A stretch of DNA of 6,620 bases from an uncultured Bacteroidales bacterium (GTDB lineage Bacteria > Bacteroidota > Bacteroidia > Bacteroidales > UBA932), in NCBI GenBank assembly GCA_946405485.1, contig CAMJHJ010000135.1:1-6620 (forward strand), in the 5' to 3' direction. The notes beneath the pieces were generated by a model. It saw only the letters and a list, made by a program, of their open reading frames with translations, had not been told where the DNA came from and did no database searches. The first letter of the stretch is position 1; every line of letters starts with the position of its first letter. The position numbers were made by a program, and so were the translations under genes. Shown piece after piece: positions 1-6,576 of the stretch.

Positions 1-1176
1 GTCGGTAACGACCAGATCGGAAGCAGCAGCGACCGTTTCTTCTACATGTCGGACATCACGATGAATGATTCCAACCGGAAGTATTCCTGGGGTGAGAACT
101 ACAACTACACCCAGAACGGTATCTCCATCAACCGCTACGGCAACGACAAGATCACCTGGGAAGTCGCCAAGAAGATGAACCTGGGTGTCGAGCTGGGATT
201 CTTCGACGAACTCGAAATCTCCGCGGAGTACTACACGGAATACCGTACCAACATCCTCATGTCCCGTGCGGACATCCCGTCTTCCATGGGTTTGCTGGTG
301 GATGTCAAATCCAACATCGGTGAGGCTTCCGGCAACGGCGTCGACCTGTCCGCCGACTGGAACCACTCCTTCAGCCGGGATTTCTGGATCAGCGGGCGTG
401 CCAACTTCACCTATGCCAAGACCCGGTACGAGGTCTATGAAGAGCCGGATTATTCGGCGACGCCCTGGCGCTCGCATGTAGGCCAGCCCATCGGCCAGAC
501 CTGGGGCTATGTCGCAGAGCGCCTGTTCGTCGATGACCGCGAAGTCTCCAATTCCCCGGTGCAGAATTTCGGCACTACCGCCGTCATGGGCGGCGATATC
601 AAGTACCGGGACATCAACGGTGACGACCGCATCTCCGACCTGGACCGGGTGCCGATCGGCTACCCGACCAGCCCGGAAATCATCTACGGTTTCGGTCTGA
701 GTACCGGCTTCAAGGGGCTGGACTTCTCATTCTTCTTCCAAGGACTGGGACATGAGTCCTTCTGGATAGACGTCAACAACACGGCGCCTTTCATCGATCC
801 GAACACGTCCAACTCCATCGTGGAGAAGAACCAGTTGCTGAAAGTCTATGCGGACGATCACTGGGCGGAGGACAACCGCAATGTCCGCGCCCTTTGGCCG
901 CGCCTGTCAGCAAATCTCAACCAGAACAACAGCCAGACCAGTACCTGGTTCATGCGGGACGGTTCCTTCCTCCGCCTGAAGTCCGTCGAGTTGGGCTACC
1001 GCTTCCCGGACCACCTGATGCGGAAAGCCTACATCAAGAATCTACGCATCTATACAAGCGGGACGAACCTGCTGACATTCAGTAAATTCAAGCTGTGGGA
1101 TCCCGAGATGGCCGGATCAGGCCTGGGTTATCCCGTACAGCGTGTGTTCAATTTCGGCGTTCAACTGACCTTCTAA
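1..1176 (+). CDS. SusC-like TonB-dependent outer-membrane transporter, C-terminal part (5' end outside window)
   Basis: This is the last 391 residues of a SusC/RagA-type TonB-dependent receptor, which imports glycan oligosaccharides across the outer membrane using TonB energy and is capped by its SusD partner. The frame is open from base 1, so the N-terminal domain, plug and first strands lie upstream; SusC proteins usually run about 1000 residues, so roughly the last 40% of the barrel is here. Visible hallmarks are a GNDQIG segment near the fragment start, DINGDDRIS (about residues 204-212), an Asp-rich loop resembling a calcium-binding turn and common in SusC proteins, then RDGSFLRLKSVELGYRFP (about 319-336), LRIYTSGTNLLTF and WDPEM near the end. 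It finishes in FGVQLTF, with the terminal Phe typical of outer-membrane beta-barrels. The SusD gene starts 10 bases after its stop, so the two are surely co-transcribed. Family assignment is secure; the substrate cannot be inferred. Confidence 0.96.
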   Translation, partial: VGNDQIGSSSDRFFYMSDITMNDSNRKYSWGENYNYTQNGISINRYGNDKITWEVAKKMNLGVELGFFDELEISAEYYTEYRTNILMSRADIPSSMGLLVDVKSNIGEASGNGVDLSADWNHSFSRDFWISGRANFTYAKTRYEVYEEPDYSATPWRSHVGQPIGQTWGYVAERLFVDDREVSNSPVQNFGTTAVMGGDIKYRDINGDDRISDLDRVPIGYPTSPEIIYGFGLSTGFKGLDFSFFFQGLGHESFWIDVNNTAPFIDPNTSNSIVEKNQLLKVYADDHWAEDNRNVRALWPRLSANLNQNNSQTSTWFMRDGSFLRLKSVELGYRFPDHLMRKAYIKNLRIYTSGTNLLTFSKFKLWDPEMAGSGLGYPVQRVFNFGVQLTF

Positions 1177-1186
1177 TCCCAGCACC

Positions 1187-3118
1187 ATGAAAAAATTGAT
1201 TCATACCATCCTGGCAGCCTCGCTCCTGTGTGTCGCGGGCTGCAACTACCTGGATATCGTACCGGATAATGTGGCGACGTTGGATCATGCCTTTACCGAC
1301 AAGAACAGCGCTGAAAAATATCTGGCTACCATCTATAGTTACCAGCCTTACTTTGGCTTTGCTGCAAACGATCCCTCCATCGGCGCCTCTGATGAGTGGT
1401 ATTATGTCTATGACAATTACTCTGCCCAATCCATGTTTGCCTATGAGATGGCGGTGCAGCTGGGGCGCCAGAGCATATCGGCTCCATATTACGACTATTG
1501 GACCGGCAGCAACGGAGGACGCGGCCTTTTCGTTGCCCTTCGCGATTGCAACACTTTCCTCGAGAACATCGACAAGGTCAATGACACCCTGGATGATGAG
1601 ACCAAGGAGAAATGGATCGGCGAAGTGTATTTCTTCAAGGCTTTCTACCATTTCTACCTGATGCGTCTCTATGGTGCGATTCCGATCATCCGTGAGAACA
1701 TCCCGATTTCGGCCGGCGTGGAAGAAGTCCGTGCCTATCGCGAACCTGTGGATGAGGTCGTCAAGTATATCGTCGAGATGTGCGACGAGGCGATGAAGAC
1801 GCTCCCCGATGCCATCGTCGACCCCAACATTGACTATGGCCATGCGACCAAGCCTGCTGCCGCCATGTTGAAGGCGGAGGCGCTGGTCTGGCTGGCCAGC
1901 CCGCTTTTCAACGGCAACAACGACTATGCGGACTTCGTTGACAACCGGGGCGTGAAGCTCTTCCCGACGGCCGATCCCACCCGCTGGGCGGCTGCTGCCA
2001 AGGCATGCAAGGAGGCGATCGACATCTGCGAGCAGGCCGGTATCAAGCTGTATGAGTTCACGGATATGCGTTATGACCTGTCCGAGACGACCAAGCGTCT
2101 TATGGATATCCGGGGAGCCGTGACCGATCCATGGAATGTGGAGACCATTTACAGCCACCCGAGATGGCCGTCCAACGATGCACAGCACTTTACCAAACCC
2201 CGCCTCATCAGCGCAGAGTTGACCGGCGGCGGAAGTGACAACGGTGCATATTCTGCCACGTTCAAGATGGCGGAATTGTTCTACTCCAACCACGGTGTCC
2301 CGATCGAAGAGGATACGGAGTATGCATACAACGACCGTTACGACCTGACGACGGTCGGTAACGATCACTACTATTATATTCCTGAGGGGAAGAAGACGGC
2401 CATCCTGAATACATATCGGGAGCCCCGCTTCTATGCCGACCTGGGATTTGACACCGGTTATTGGTGGGGTTCCGGCCGGACTTTCGATGTCGGAAAGGGT
2501 ACGGCTGACCAGACACCTTGGGTCATCCAGAGCAAGCAAGGAGAGGTGTCCGGTAAGTCCAGTGATATCCGCTACTGCAAATCCGGCTATTTCGTCAAGA
2601 AGACCATCAATTTCCAAACCACCCAGAGTTCATCCGGCGCCGAGTCCGTTTCGAAGTATCCTTGGCCCGTTATGCGCCTGGCAGACTTGTACCTGCTCTA
2701 TGCGGAGGCCTTGAATGAATCCATGGCCACTCCGGACGAGAGTGTCTATGAGTACATCGACAAGGTCCGCGCCCGGGCCGGCCTGGAGGGCGTTTTGGAG
2801 AGCTGGGCCAACTGGTCCAACGTTCCGGACAAGCCCAAAACCCAAGCCGGCATGCGTGCGATCATCCATCAGGAACGCATGATCGAGCTGGCCTTCGAAG
2901 GCCCCCGTTATTATGACCTTCGCCGGTGGAAAGAAGCGTATGCCGTTTTAAATCAGCCTTATCTGGGCTGGAATGTGAGCCAGAGTACGACGGAAGACTA
3001 CTATGTGACCGTCGTCACGGATCACCCGGTCTTCCTGTCCAAGGATTACCTCAGCCCCATTCCCGAGGCTGAAATGCTAAGAAACACCAATCTTGTTCAA
3101 AATCCCGGTTGGGAATAA
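1187..3118 (+). CDS. SusD/RagB-family glycan-binding outer-membrane lipoprotein
   Basis: This is a complete 643-residue SusD homologue, the surface lipoprotein that binds glycan and forms the lid of the SusC transporter encoded just upstream. The N-terminus is a lipoprotein signal: MKK, a hydrophobic stretch, then lipobox V-A-G-C with the lipidated Cys at residue 19, followed by NYLDIVPD as in many SusD proteins. The N-terminal half has the helical TPR-like region, including GEVYFFKAFYHFYLMRLYG (about 145-163) and KPAAAMLKAEALVWLASPL (about 222-240). The C-terminal RagB/SusD domain shows MRLADLYLLYAEALNE (496-511), HQERMIELAFEGPRYYDLRRW (561-581) and the closing LSPIPEAEMLRNTNLVQNPGW. Its length is somewhat above the usual 500-600, with a Tyr/Trp-rich insert at about 375-440 that may carry ligand-contacting aromatics (inference). 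The start is the only ATG giving a signal peptide; no clear Shine-Dalgarno precedes it. The next gene begins 13 bases after the stop. Confidence 0.97.
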   Translation: MKKLIHTILAASLLCVAGCNYLDIVPDNVATLDHAFTDKNSAEKYLATIYSYQPYFGFAANDPSIGASDEWYYVYDNYSAQSMFAYEMAVQLGRQSISAPYYDYWTGSNGGRGLFVALRDCNTFLENIDKVNDTLDDETKEKWIGEVYFFKAFYHFYLMRLYGAIPIIRENIPISAGVEEVRAYREPVDEVVKYIVEMCDEAMKTLPDAIVDPNIDYGHATKPAAAMLKAEALVWLASPLFNGNNDYADFVDNRGVKLFPTADPTRWAAAAKACKEAIDICEQAGIKLYEFTDMRYDLSETTKRLMDIRGAVTDPWNVETIYSHPRWPSNDAQHFTKPRLISAELTGGGSDNGAYSATFKMAELFYSNHGVPIEEDTEYAYNDRYDLTTVGNDHYYYIPEGKKTAILNTYREPRFYADLGFDTGYWWGSGRTFDVGKGTADQTPWVIQSKQGEVSGKSSDIRYCKSGYFVKKTINFQTTQSSSGAESVSKYPWPVMRLADLYLLYAEALNESMATPDESVYEYIDKVRARAGLEGVLESWANWSNVPDKPKTQAGMRAIIHQERMIELAFEGPRYYDLRRWKEAYAVLNQPYLGWNVSQSTTEDYYVTVVTDHPVFLSKDYLSPIPEAEMLRNTNLVQNPGWE

Positions 3119-3131
3119 TCCCCAGATTATC

Positions 3132-4337
3132 ATGAAAAAACATCTATTGATACTCATCTTGTTGCCCCTGCTCCTGGCCGCCTGCCAGGAAGACTATATC
3201 GGGCAGTACCCGACCGACAATGTTCCTCCCGCAGCCGTCAAGAACGTCCGCGTGGACAACCAGCAGGGCAAAGTCGTGTTGCACTATGATCTCCCGGATG
3301 TCTCGGATCTGCTGGGCGTGAAGGCGAGATACATCTCCCCGACTACCGGAGAAGCGACGGAGACTTTCAGCTCCGCCTATGTCAACAGCCTTACACTCAA
3401 CGGTTTCGGGAAAAGCACTAAAGTCCGGGTCTCTCTCGTGACTTTGGACACCAGTTATAATGAGTCCGATCCCATCACAGTGGAGGTTGAGCCGCTCCCT
3501 TCCCCGATCTATGACATCGTGGAGTCACTGAACGTATTCGAGTCCTTCGGCGGTTTAAAACTTCAGTGGGAGAACGCACTGCAGGAGGGCATTGCCCTCT
3601 GCGTCCTAACCAAGAACGAGGAGGGTGTCTTCGAGGAAATCGAGACCTTCTATTCCACGGGCCCTCATCCCCTCTACACCGTCCGCGGCCTGGAGGCCAA
3701 GGAAACGGAGTTCGGTTTCTACTGCAAGGACTATTACGGCAACCAAACGGAGACGATCTACAAGACGCTGACTCCGCTTTTCGAGGAAAAGCTGGACAAG
3801 TCCAAATTCAAGCAGAACTACTTGAACAACACCAAGTTCCCCTTCCATTCCTATGGAGGAAAAAGCATGACCAGAATGTGGAACAACACCTACAACGTAG
3901 ACAATGACCTGTTCTATGTCCAGAATACGACCAGCCCGGTCGAACCGGTCAACTTCTCCTTCGATCTCGGCGTGACGGCCAAGCTGTCCCGCTTCCGCCT
4001 GTGGACGCGTGTCAACTATATCTATCAGTTGCACCATGTCCGCAAGTTCGAAGTCTGGGGAACGACCGATCCTGCCGTGGCCGGCAGCGGCGAGAGTTGG
4101 GAAGGTTGGGAGCACATCTTGGACTGCGAATCCATCCGTCCTTCCGGCGAGACGGACGGCGGCAACCCCACGGCGGAAGAGAAGCAGTTCGTCATGGATG
4201 GCGAGGAATGGGAATTCGACTTCTCCAACCTGCCCGTTGTCCGTTATCTTCGTTTCAAGATTCTATCGACCTGGGGCGGCTCCACTTTCTGTTTCATCAA
4301 CGAAATTGATCTCTGGGGTGATATCCTGGACGACTAA
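3132..4337 (+). CDS. DUF4959-DUF5126-DUF5000 lipoprotein, probable accessory surface glycan-binding protein
   Basis: This 401-residue lipoprotein occupies the SusE/SusF position after susCD. The signal is MKKHLLILILLPLLLAAC, with lipobox L-A-A-C and Cys18. The following QED resembles the acidic lipoprotein export signal that sends Bacteroidota lipoproteins to the cell surface, so surface exposure is likely but inferred. By pattern, three beta-rich domains follow: DUF4959 at about 30-122 (PPAAVKNVRVDN, SLTLNGFGKSTKVRVSLVTLD, NESDPITVEVEP), DUF5126 at about 125-220 (LKLQWENAL, LYTVRGLEAKETEFGFYCKD), and DUF5000 at about 240-398, a galactose-binding/F5-8C-like jelly roll (FSFDLGVTAKLSRFRLW, VRKFEVWGTTDP, VRYLRFKILSTWGGSTFCFINEIDLWGD). 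The frame is also open upstream to an ATG at 3093, but that start would overlap susD and place 13 extra residues before the signal, so 3132 is chosen. No enzyme motif is seen. A carbohydrate-binding role is inferred from context and the C-terminal fold. Confidence 0.9.
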   Translation: MKKHLLILILLPLLLAACQEDYIGQYPTDNVPPAAVKNVRVDNQQGKVVLHYDLPDVSDLLGVKARYISPTTGEATETFSSAYVNSLTLNGFGKSTKVRVSLVTLDTSYNESDPITVEVEPLPSPIYDIVESLNVFESFGGLKLQWENALQEGIALCVLTKNEEGVFEEIETFYSTGPHPLYTVRGLEAKETEFGFYCKDYYGNQTETIYKTLTPLFEEKLDKSKFKQNYLNNTKFPFHSYGGKSMTRMWNNTYNVDNDLFYVQNTTSPVEPVNFSFDLGVTAKLSRFRLWTRVNYIYQLHHVRKFEVWGTTDPAVAGSGESWEGWEHILDCESIRPSGETDGGNPTAEEKQFVMDGEEWEFDFSNLPVVRYLRFKILSTWGGSTFCFINEIDLWGDILDD

Positions 4338-4350
4338 AATGCATGCGATT

Positions 4351-5043
4351 ATGAAAACGATTCACTATATCTTCGTATTTCTGGCTGCCACCCTTGCCCT
4401 GACGGCGTCTTGTACTAAGATGAATGATTTCCACGATGAGTATCTCCGGAACGGCCCCATCGTCTATATCGGACGGGTGGATTCCATGAAGGTCTTTCCC
4501 GGCAACCAGCGTGTGCAAGTCAATTATTGGATCACGGATCCCCGGGCCAAGGAACTCTGTTTCTATTGGAACAACCGCAAGGATTCGGCCAAGTTCTCGG
4601 TACCGGCCCATGATCCCGCCGAAATGCAGACCCTTCTCATCGATCCGGTGACGGAGGGAGATTATACCTTCCAGGTGTATTCCTATGACGGAAAGGGACA
4701 TCGTTCCATCCGGTTCGAGCAGCCTTTCTCTTCCTATGGGGAGGTTTATGCTTCCACGCTCAACACTCGCTCCGTCGTTTCGACCTCCGTCCAGGAGGGT
4801 GCCGTAAGCATCAAATGGGGCAACAGTTTCAGCAACCTGGAAGTCGGCATCGAAGTCCGCTATACCGGAACGGACGGTGCGGAAAGGACCTTGTTCGTAC
4901 CGACTGCGGAGCTCAAGGCCGCGACCGTTATCGGGGACGCGGATCTCAGCAAGCCGATCTCCTACCGGACGGCCTACAAGCCGAACGAGGAAGCGATCGA
5001 TGTCTTCTACAGCGTAGAAAAGACCATCCAACTTCCGGATTAG
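4351..5043 (+). CDS. DUF4998-family lipoprotein of the PUL
   Basis: This 230-residue protein matches the DUF4998 family, small Bacteroidota proteins typically encoded right after a DUF4959/DUF5000 lipoprotein in susCD operons. The signal is MKTIHYIFVFLAATLALTASC; the putative lipidated Cys21 lies in T-A-S-C, with Thr at -3 where Leu/Val is usual, so lipidation is likely but less certain than for its neighbours. DUF4998 hallmarks are GPIVYIGRVDSMKVFPGNQR (35-54), an ITDP turn, FYWNNRKDS (71-79), EGDYTFQVYSYDGKGHRS (102-119) and YGEVYASTLNTR (129-140). A second beta-rich half (about 145-220, KWGNSF, RYTGTDG, SYRTAY) looks like another immunoglobulin-type module. Function is unknown; glycan binding or assistance to the Sus complex is inference. 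An in-frame ATG at 4339 would add four residues (MHAI) and lie directly after the previous stop; 4351 is preferred because it gives the typical MK- signal start. A strong terminator begins ten bases after the stop. Confidence 0.88.
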   Translation: MKTIHYIFVFLAATLALTASCTKMNDFHDEYLRNGPIVYIGRVDSMKVFPGNQRVQVNYWITDPRAKELCFYWNNRKDSAKFSVPAHDPAEMQTLLIDPVTEGDYTFQVYSYDGKGHRSIRFEQPFSSYGEVYASTLNTRSVVSTSVQEGAVSIKWGNSFSNLEVGIEVRYTGTDGAERTLFVPTAELKAATVIGDADLSKPISYRTAYKPNEEAIDVFYSVEKTIQLPD

Positions 5044-5053
5044 TTTCATGAAG

Positions 5054-5086
5054 GACGGTACGGAACCATTCCGTACCGTCTTTTTT
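5054..5086 (+). terminator. Strong Rho-independent terminator of the susCD operon
   Basis: A perfect 12-bp inverted repeat (gacggtacggaa / ttccgtaccgtc, 5054-5065 and 5069-5080) with a three-base cca loop is followed at once by six T. A g-T and two A-T pairs (5051-5053 with 5081-5083) can lengthen the stem. It lies eleven bases after the DUF4998 stop codon and before the ATG of the oxidoreductase, so it should end the susC-susD-lipoprotein transcript. There is no matching A-run on the left side, so it is oriented for + strand transcription. Confidence 0.93.
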
Positions 5087-5087
5087 G

Positions 5088-5095
5088 TATATTTA
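5088..5095 (+). promoter_or_regulatory. Possible Bacteroidota -7 promoter element for the oxidoreductase
   Basis: TATATTTA matches seven of eight positions, including the free ones, of the Bacteroidota -7 consensus TAnnTTTG and sits between the terminator and the ATG at 5102. No convincing -33 TTTG is found about 20 bases upstream, where the sequence is the terminator stem. If used, transcription would begin at about 5100, giving an almost leaderless mRNA. The T-rich tail of the terminator makes such a match easy by chance, so this is tentative. Confidence 0.3.
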
Positions 5096-5101
5096 CCCAT
5101 T

Positions 5102-6478
5102 ATGCGACGCAGACAGTTTCTGAAATATGCGGGCGCCGCCGGTCTGGCTGCCGCTCTGGACCCCGGGCAGGCATTCGCACGGGATGCCAAGGGTTCATCC
5201 CTTTCCCTGAGTAAACAACGGATCCGCCTGGAAGAGGGCTGGGACGTGATTGTCGTGGGGGGCGGTCCCTCCGGCTGTACGGCGGCGGCTGCCGCTGCCC
5301 GCGAGGGGGCCCGCACCTTGCTGATCGAAAGTACCGGCGCCCTCGGCGGCATGGGTACTTCCGGCCTGCTGAATGCCTGGTGCCCGTTTACGGACGGGAA
5401 GGAGATCATCTACAAGGGCCTGGCCGAGCGGATCTTCCTGGAGTCTCTCAAGGGTGTCCCGCACACCAAGACCTACAACTGGACGCCGATCAACGGCGAG
5501 TACCTGAAAGTCGTTTATGACGACGTGGTGACCGCTTTCGGCGTCAAGGTGCTGTTCTTTACCTCGATGGCGGCCGTCGAGATGAAGAAGGACGGGACCG
5601 TCGATTGCATCATCGTGGCCAACAAGGCCGGCCTGACGGCCTACCGGGCATCCGTGTTCGTGGATTGTACGGGCGACGGTGACCTGGCGGCCCGTGCCGG
5701 CGCCGGTTTCGAGATGGGAGATGCGGATGGAGCGGTCCAGGCCGGCTCCCTGTGCTATGTGGTGGCCAACGTGGATTTCGACAAATACACGACGGTCGGC
5801 GGGTGGCGGAAGGACGCGCCTATCTACAAGATGGTGAACAATCCCGATTATCCTCTGATCCACGACACGCATTTCAACGACAAGACGATCGCACGGGGCA
5901 TCATCGGCCTGAATGCCGGCCACATCGACGTGGACAGCACGGATCCCGATTCCCTGACCCGGGCGATGATGTTGGGACGCAAGATCGCGGCCGAGCACCA
6001 TCGCGGAATGAAGGAATTCGATCCGGAGGCCTTCTCGTCCTCCTTCCTCGCCCAGACAGCGGCTCTGATGGGCATCCGTGAGAGCCGGCGCATCCGCTGC
6101 GACTACACCTTCACGGTGGATGACTGGCTGGCCCGGCGCGAATTCGAGGACAACATCGGGCGCAATTGCTATTACATCGACGTGCATAAAAAGGGCGGCA
6201 AGTCATACCCGCGCTACAAGAAAGGGGAGTCCCACGGGATCCCGTACCGCTGCCTGACTCCCGTCGGGCTCAAGAATGTCCTGGTGGCCGGCCGGTGCAT
6301 CTCGACGGACCAGGCCGCCCTGGGCAGCCTGCGCGTGATGCCTCCTGCCATGGTGACCGGTGAAGCGGCCGGTCTGGCCGCGGCGCTTTCGGCCCGCCAG
6401 GCCCGCCCGGATGTCCATTCCGTAGATGTCGCCCAACTTCGCCGGAGGCTGGTGGAAGAGGGACAACGTATTGATTGA
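5102..6478 (+). CDS. Tat-exported FAD-dependent oxidoreductase (FAD_oxidored/PF12831 family)
   Basis: This 458-residue flavoprotein probably oxidises or reduces a small molecule or sugar using bound FAD; the substrate is unknown. The N-terminus MRRRQFLKYAGAAG carries the twin-arginine pattern RRxFLK, then a mildly hydrophobic stretch and A-F-A at 24-26, a plausible signal peptidase I site. Tat export suits a protein that loads FAD before crossing the inner membrane. The Rossmann dinucleotide motif is DVIVVGGGPSG (48-58), with the ribose-binding acid Glu76 after TLLIE. Further family marks are GGMGTSGLLNAW (82-93), VDCTGDGDLAARAGA (187-201), GIRESRRI (324-331) and, at 392-430, NVLVAGRCIST, the ALGSLRVMP segment and GEAAGLAAALS. 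It appears full length. The frame is also open upstream to an ATG at 5048, but that would put the terminator inside the gene and 18 residues before the Tat motif, so 5102 is chosen. The next ORF starts eight bases after the stop. Relatives are sometimes labelled xanthan lyase; nothing here supports lyase activity. Confidence 0.92.
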   Translation: MRRRQFLKYAGAAGLAAALDPGQAFARDAKGSSLSLSKQRIRLEEGWDVIVVGGGPSGCTAAAAAAREGARTLLIESTGALGGMGTSGLLNAWCPFTDGKEIIYKGLAERIFLESLKGVPHTKTYNWTPINGEYLKVVYDDVVTAFGVKVLFFTSMAAVEMKKDGTVDCIIVANKAGLTAYRASVFVDCTGDGDLAARAGAGFEMGDADGAVQAGSLCYVVANVDFDKYTTVGGWRKDAPIYKMVNNPDYPLIHDTHFNDKTIARGIIGLNAGHIDVDSTDPDSLTRAMMLGRKIAAEHHRGMKEFDPEAFSSSFLAQTAALMGIRESRRIRCDYTFTVDDWLARREFEDNIGRNCYYIDVHKKGGKSYPRYKKGESHGIPYRCLTPVGLKNVLVAGRCISTDQAALGSLRVMPPAMVTGEAAGLAAALSARQARPDVHSVDVAQLRRRLVEEGQRID

Positions 6479-6486
6479 TAATAAGA

Positions 6487-6576
6487 ATGAAAACGATCCT
6501 GAGATTGATGAAAGGCGGCCTGGCGGCCGCCTTATGTGTCCTCCTGCTGACCGCTTCCGGCCCGACGCCCCGGTGA
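6487..6576 (+). pseudogene. Start of an exported protein, frame closed after 29 codons (probable frameshift; gene continues past window)
   Basis: The ATG at 6487, eight bases after the oxidoreductase stop, begins MKTILRLMKGGLAAALCVLL, continued by LTASGPTPR: a basic head and a hydrophobic core, clearly a signal peptide of type I or a damaged lipobox. It then meets TGA at 6574-6576. Just before the stop is a run of four C (6568-6571). Leaving out one C would carry the reading into the frame that stays open to the window end and reads PGDLDRDVAAGYPTVIC, a credible mature N-terminus. The simplest view is a secreted PUL protein, perhaps an enzyme, with a one-base frameshift, either real or a sequencing error. 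A genuine 29-residue peptide is possible but less likely. The family cannot be recognised from so little sequence. Confidence 0.5.
6512..6533 (+). repeat. 9-bp inverted repeat in the signal-peptide codons of the last ORF
   Basis: Arms aaggcggcc (6512-6520) and ggccgcctt (6525-6533) are perfectly complementary around a tggc loop, giving a G+C-rich hairpin over codons 9-16 of the ORF starting at 6487. No T-run follows, so it is not an intrinsic terminator. It may be a by-product of the codons for GGLAAAL, or it may slow translation early in the gene; the sequence alone cannot decide. Confidence 0.4.

Noticed and set aside
1148..2617. Long minus-strand open frame (489 codons) opposite susD
   Set aside because: It lies wholly antisense to a gene with unmistakable SusD hallmarks. 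Its translation has no domain pattern and is rich in Val/Ile/Arg/Gly/His, as expected from reversed codons with G/C third positions.
3093..3131. Earlier start for the DUF4959 lipoprotein inside the end of susD
   Set aside because: It would add 13 residues before a perfect lipoprotein signal and overlap susD by 26 bases; the ATG at 3132 fits the operon spacing and the lipobox.
3581..3602. Imperfect inverted repeat (gagggc att gccctc plus gca/tgc with one bulged base)
   Set aside because: It is short and imperfect, has no T-run, and lies within well-conserved coding sequence; it is probably coincidental.
4009..4338. In-frame upstream extension of the DUF4998 frame into the previous gene
   Set aside because: It overlaps the conserved DUF5000 region in another frame and encodes Ser/Pro/Arg-rich sequence without homology features; the lipoprotein signal marks the start at 4351.
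5048..5101. Earlier start for the oxidoreductase
   Set aside because: The added codons are the terminator stem-loop and its T-run, and they would bury the Tat motif 19 residues into the protein.
4297..5409. Minus-strand open frame (370 codons) across the DUF4998 gene, terminator and start of the oxidoreductase
   Set aside because: It spans the terminator and parts of two well-supported genes on the other strand, has no recognisable motif, and reads as a codon-bias shadow.
5195..6187. Minus-strand open frame (330 codons) opposite the oxidoreductase
   Set aside because: It is antisense to conserved FAD-binding motifs; the Arg/His/Val/Gly-rich translation has no signal peptide or domain and is a mirror of the real gene.
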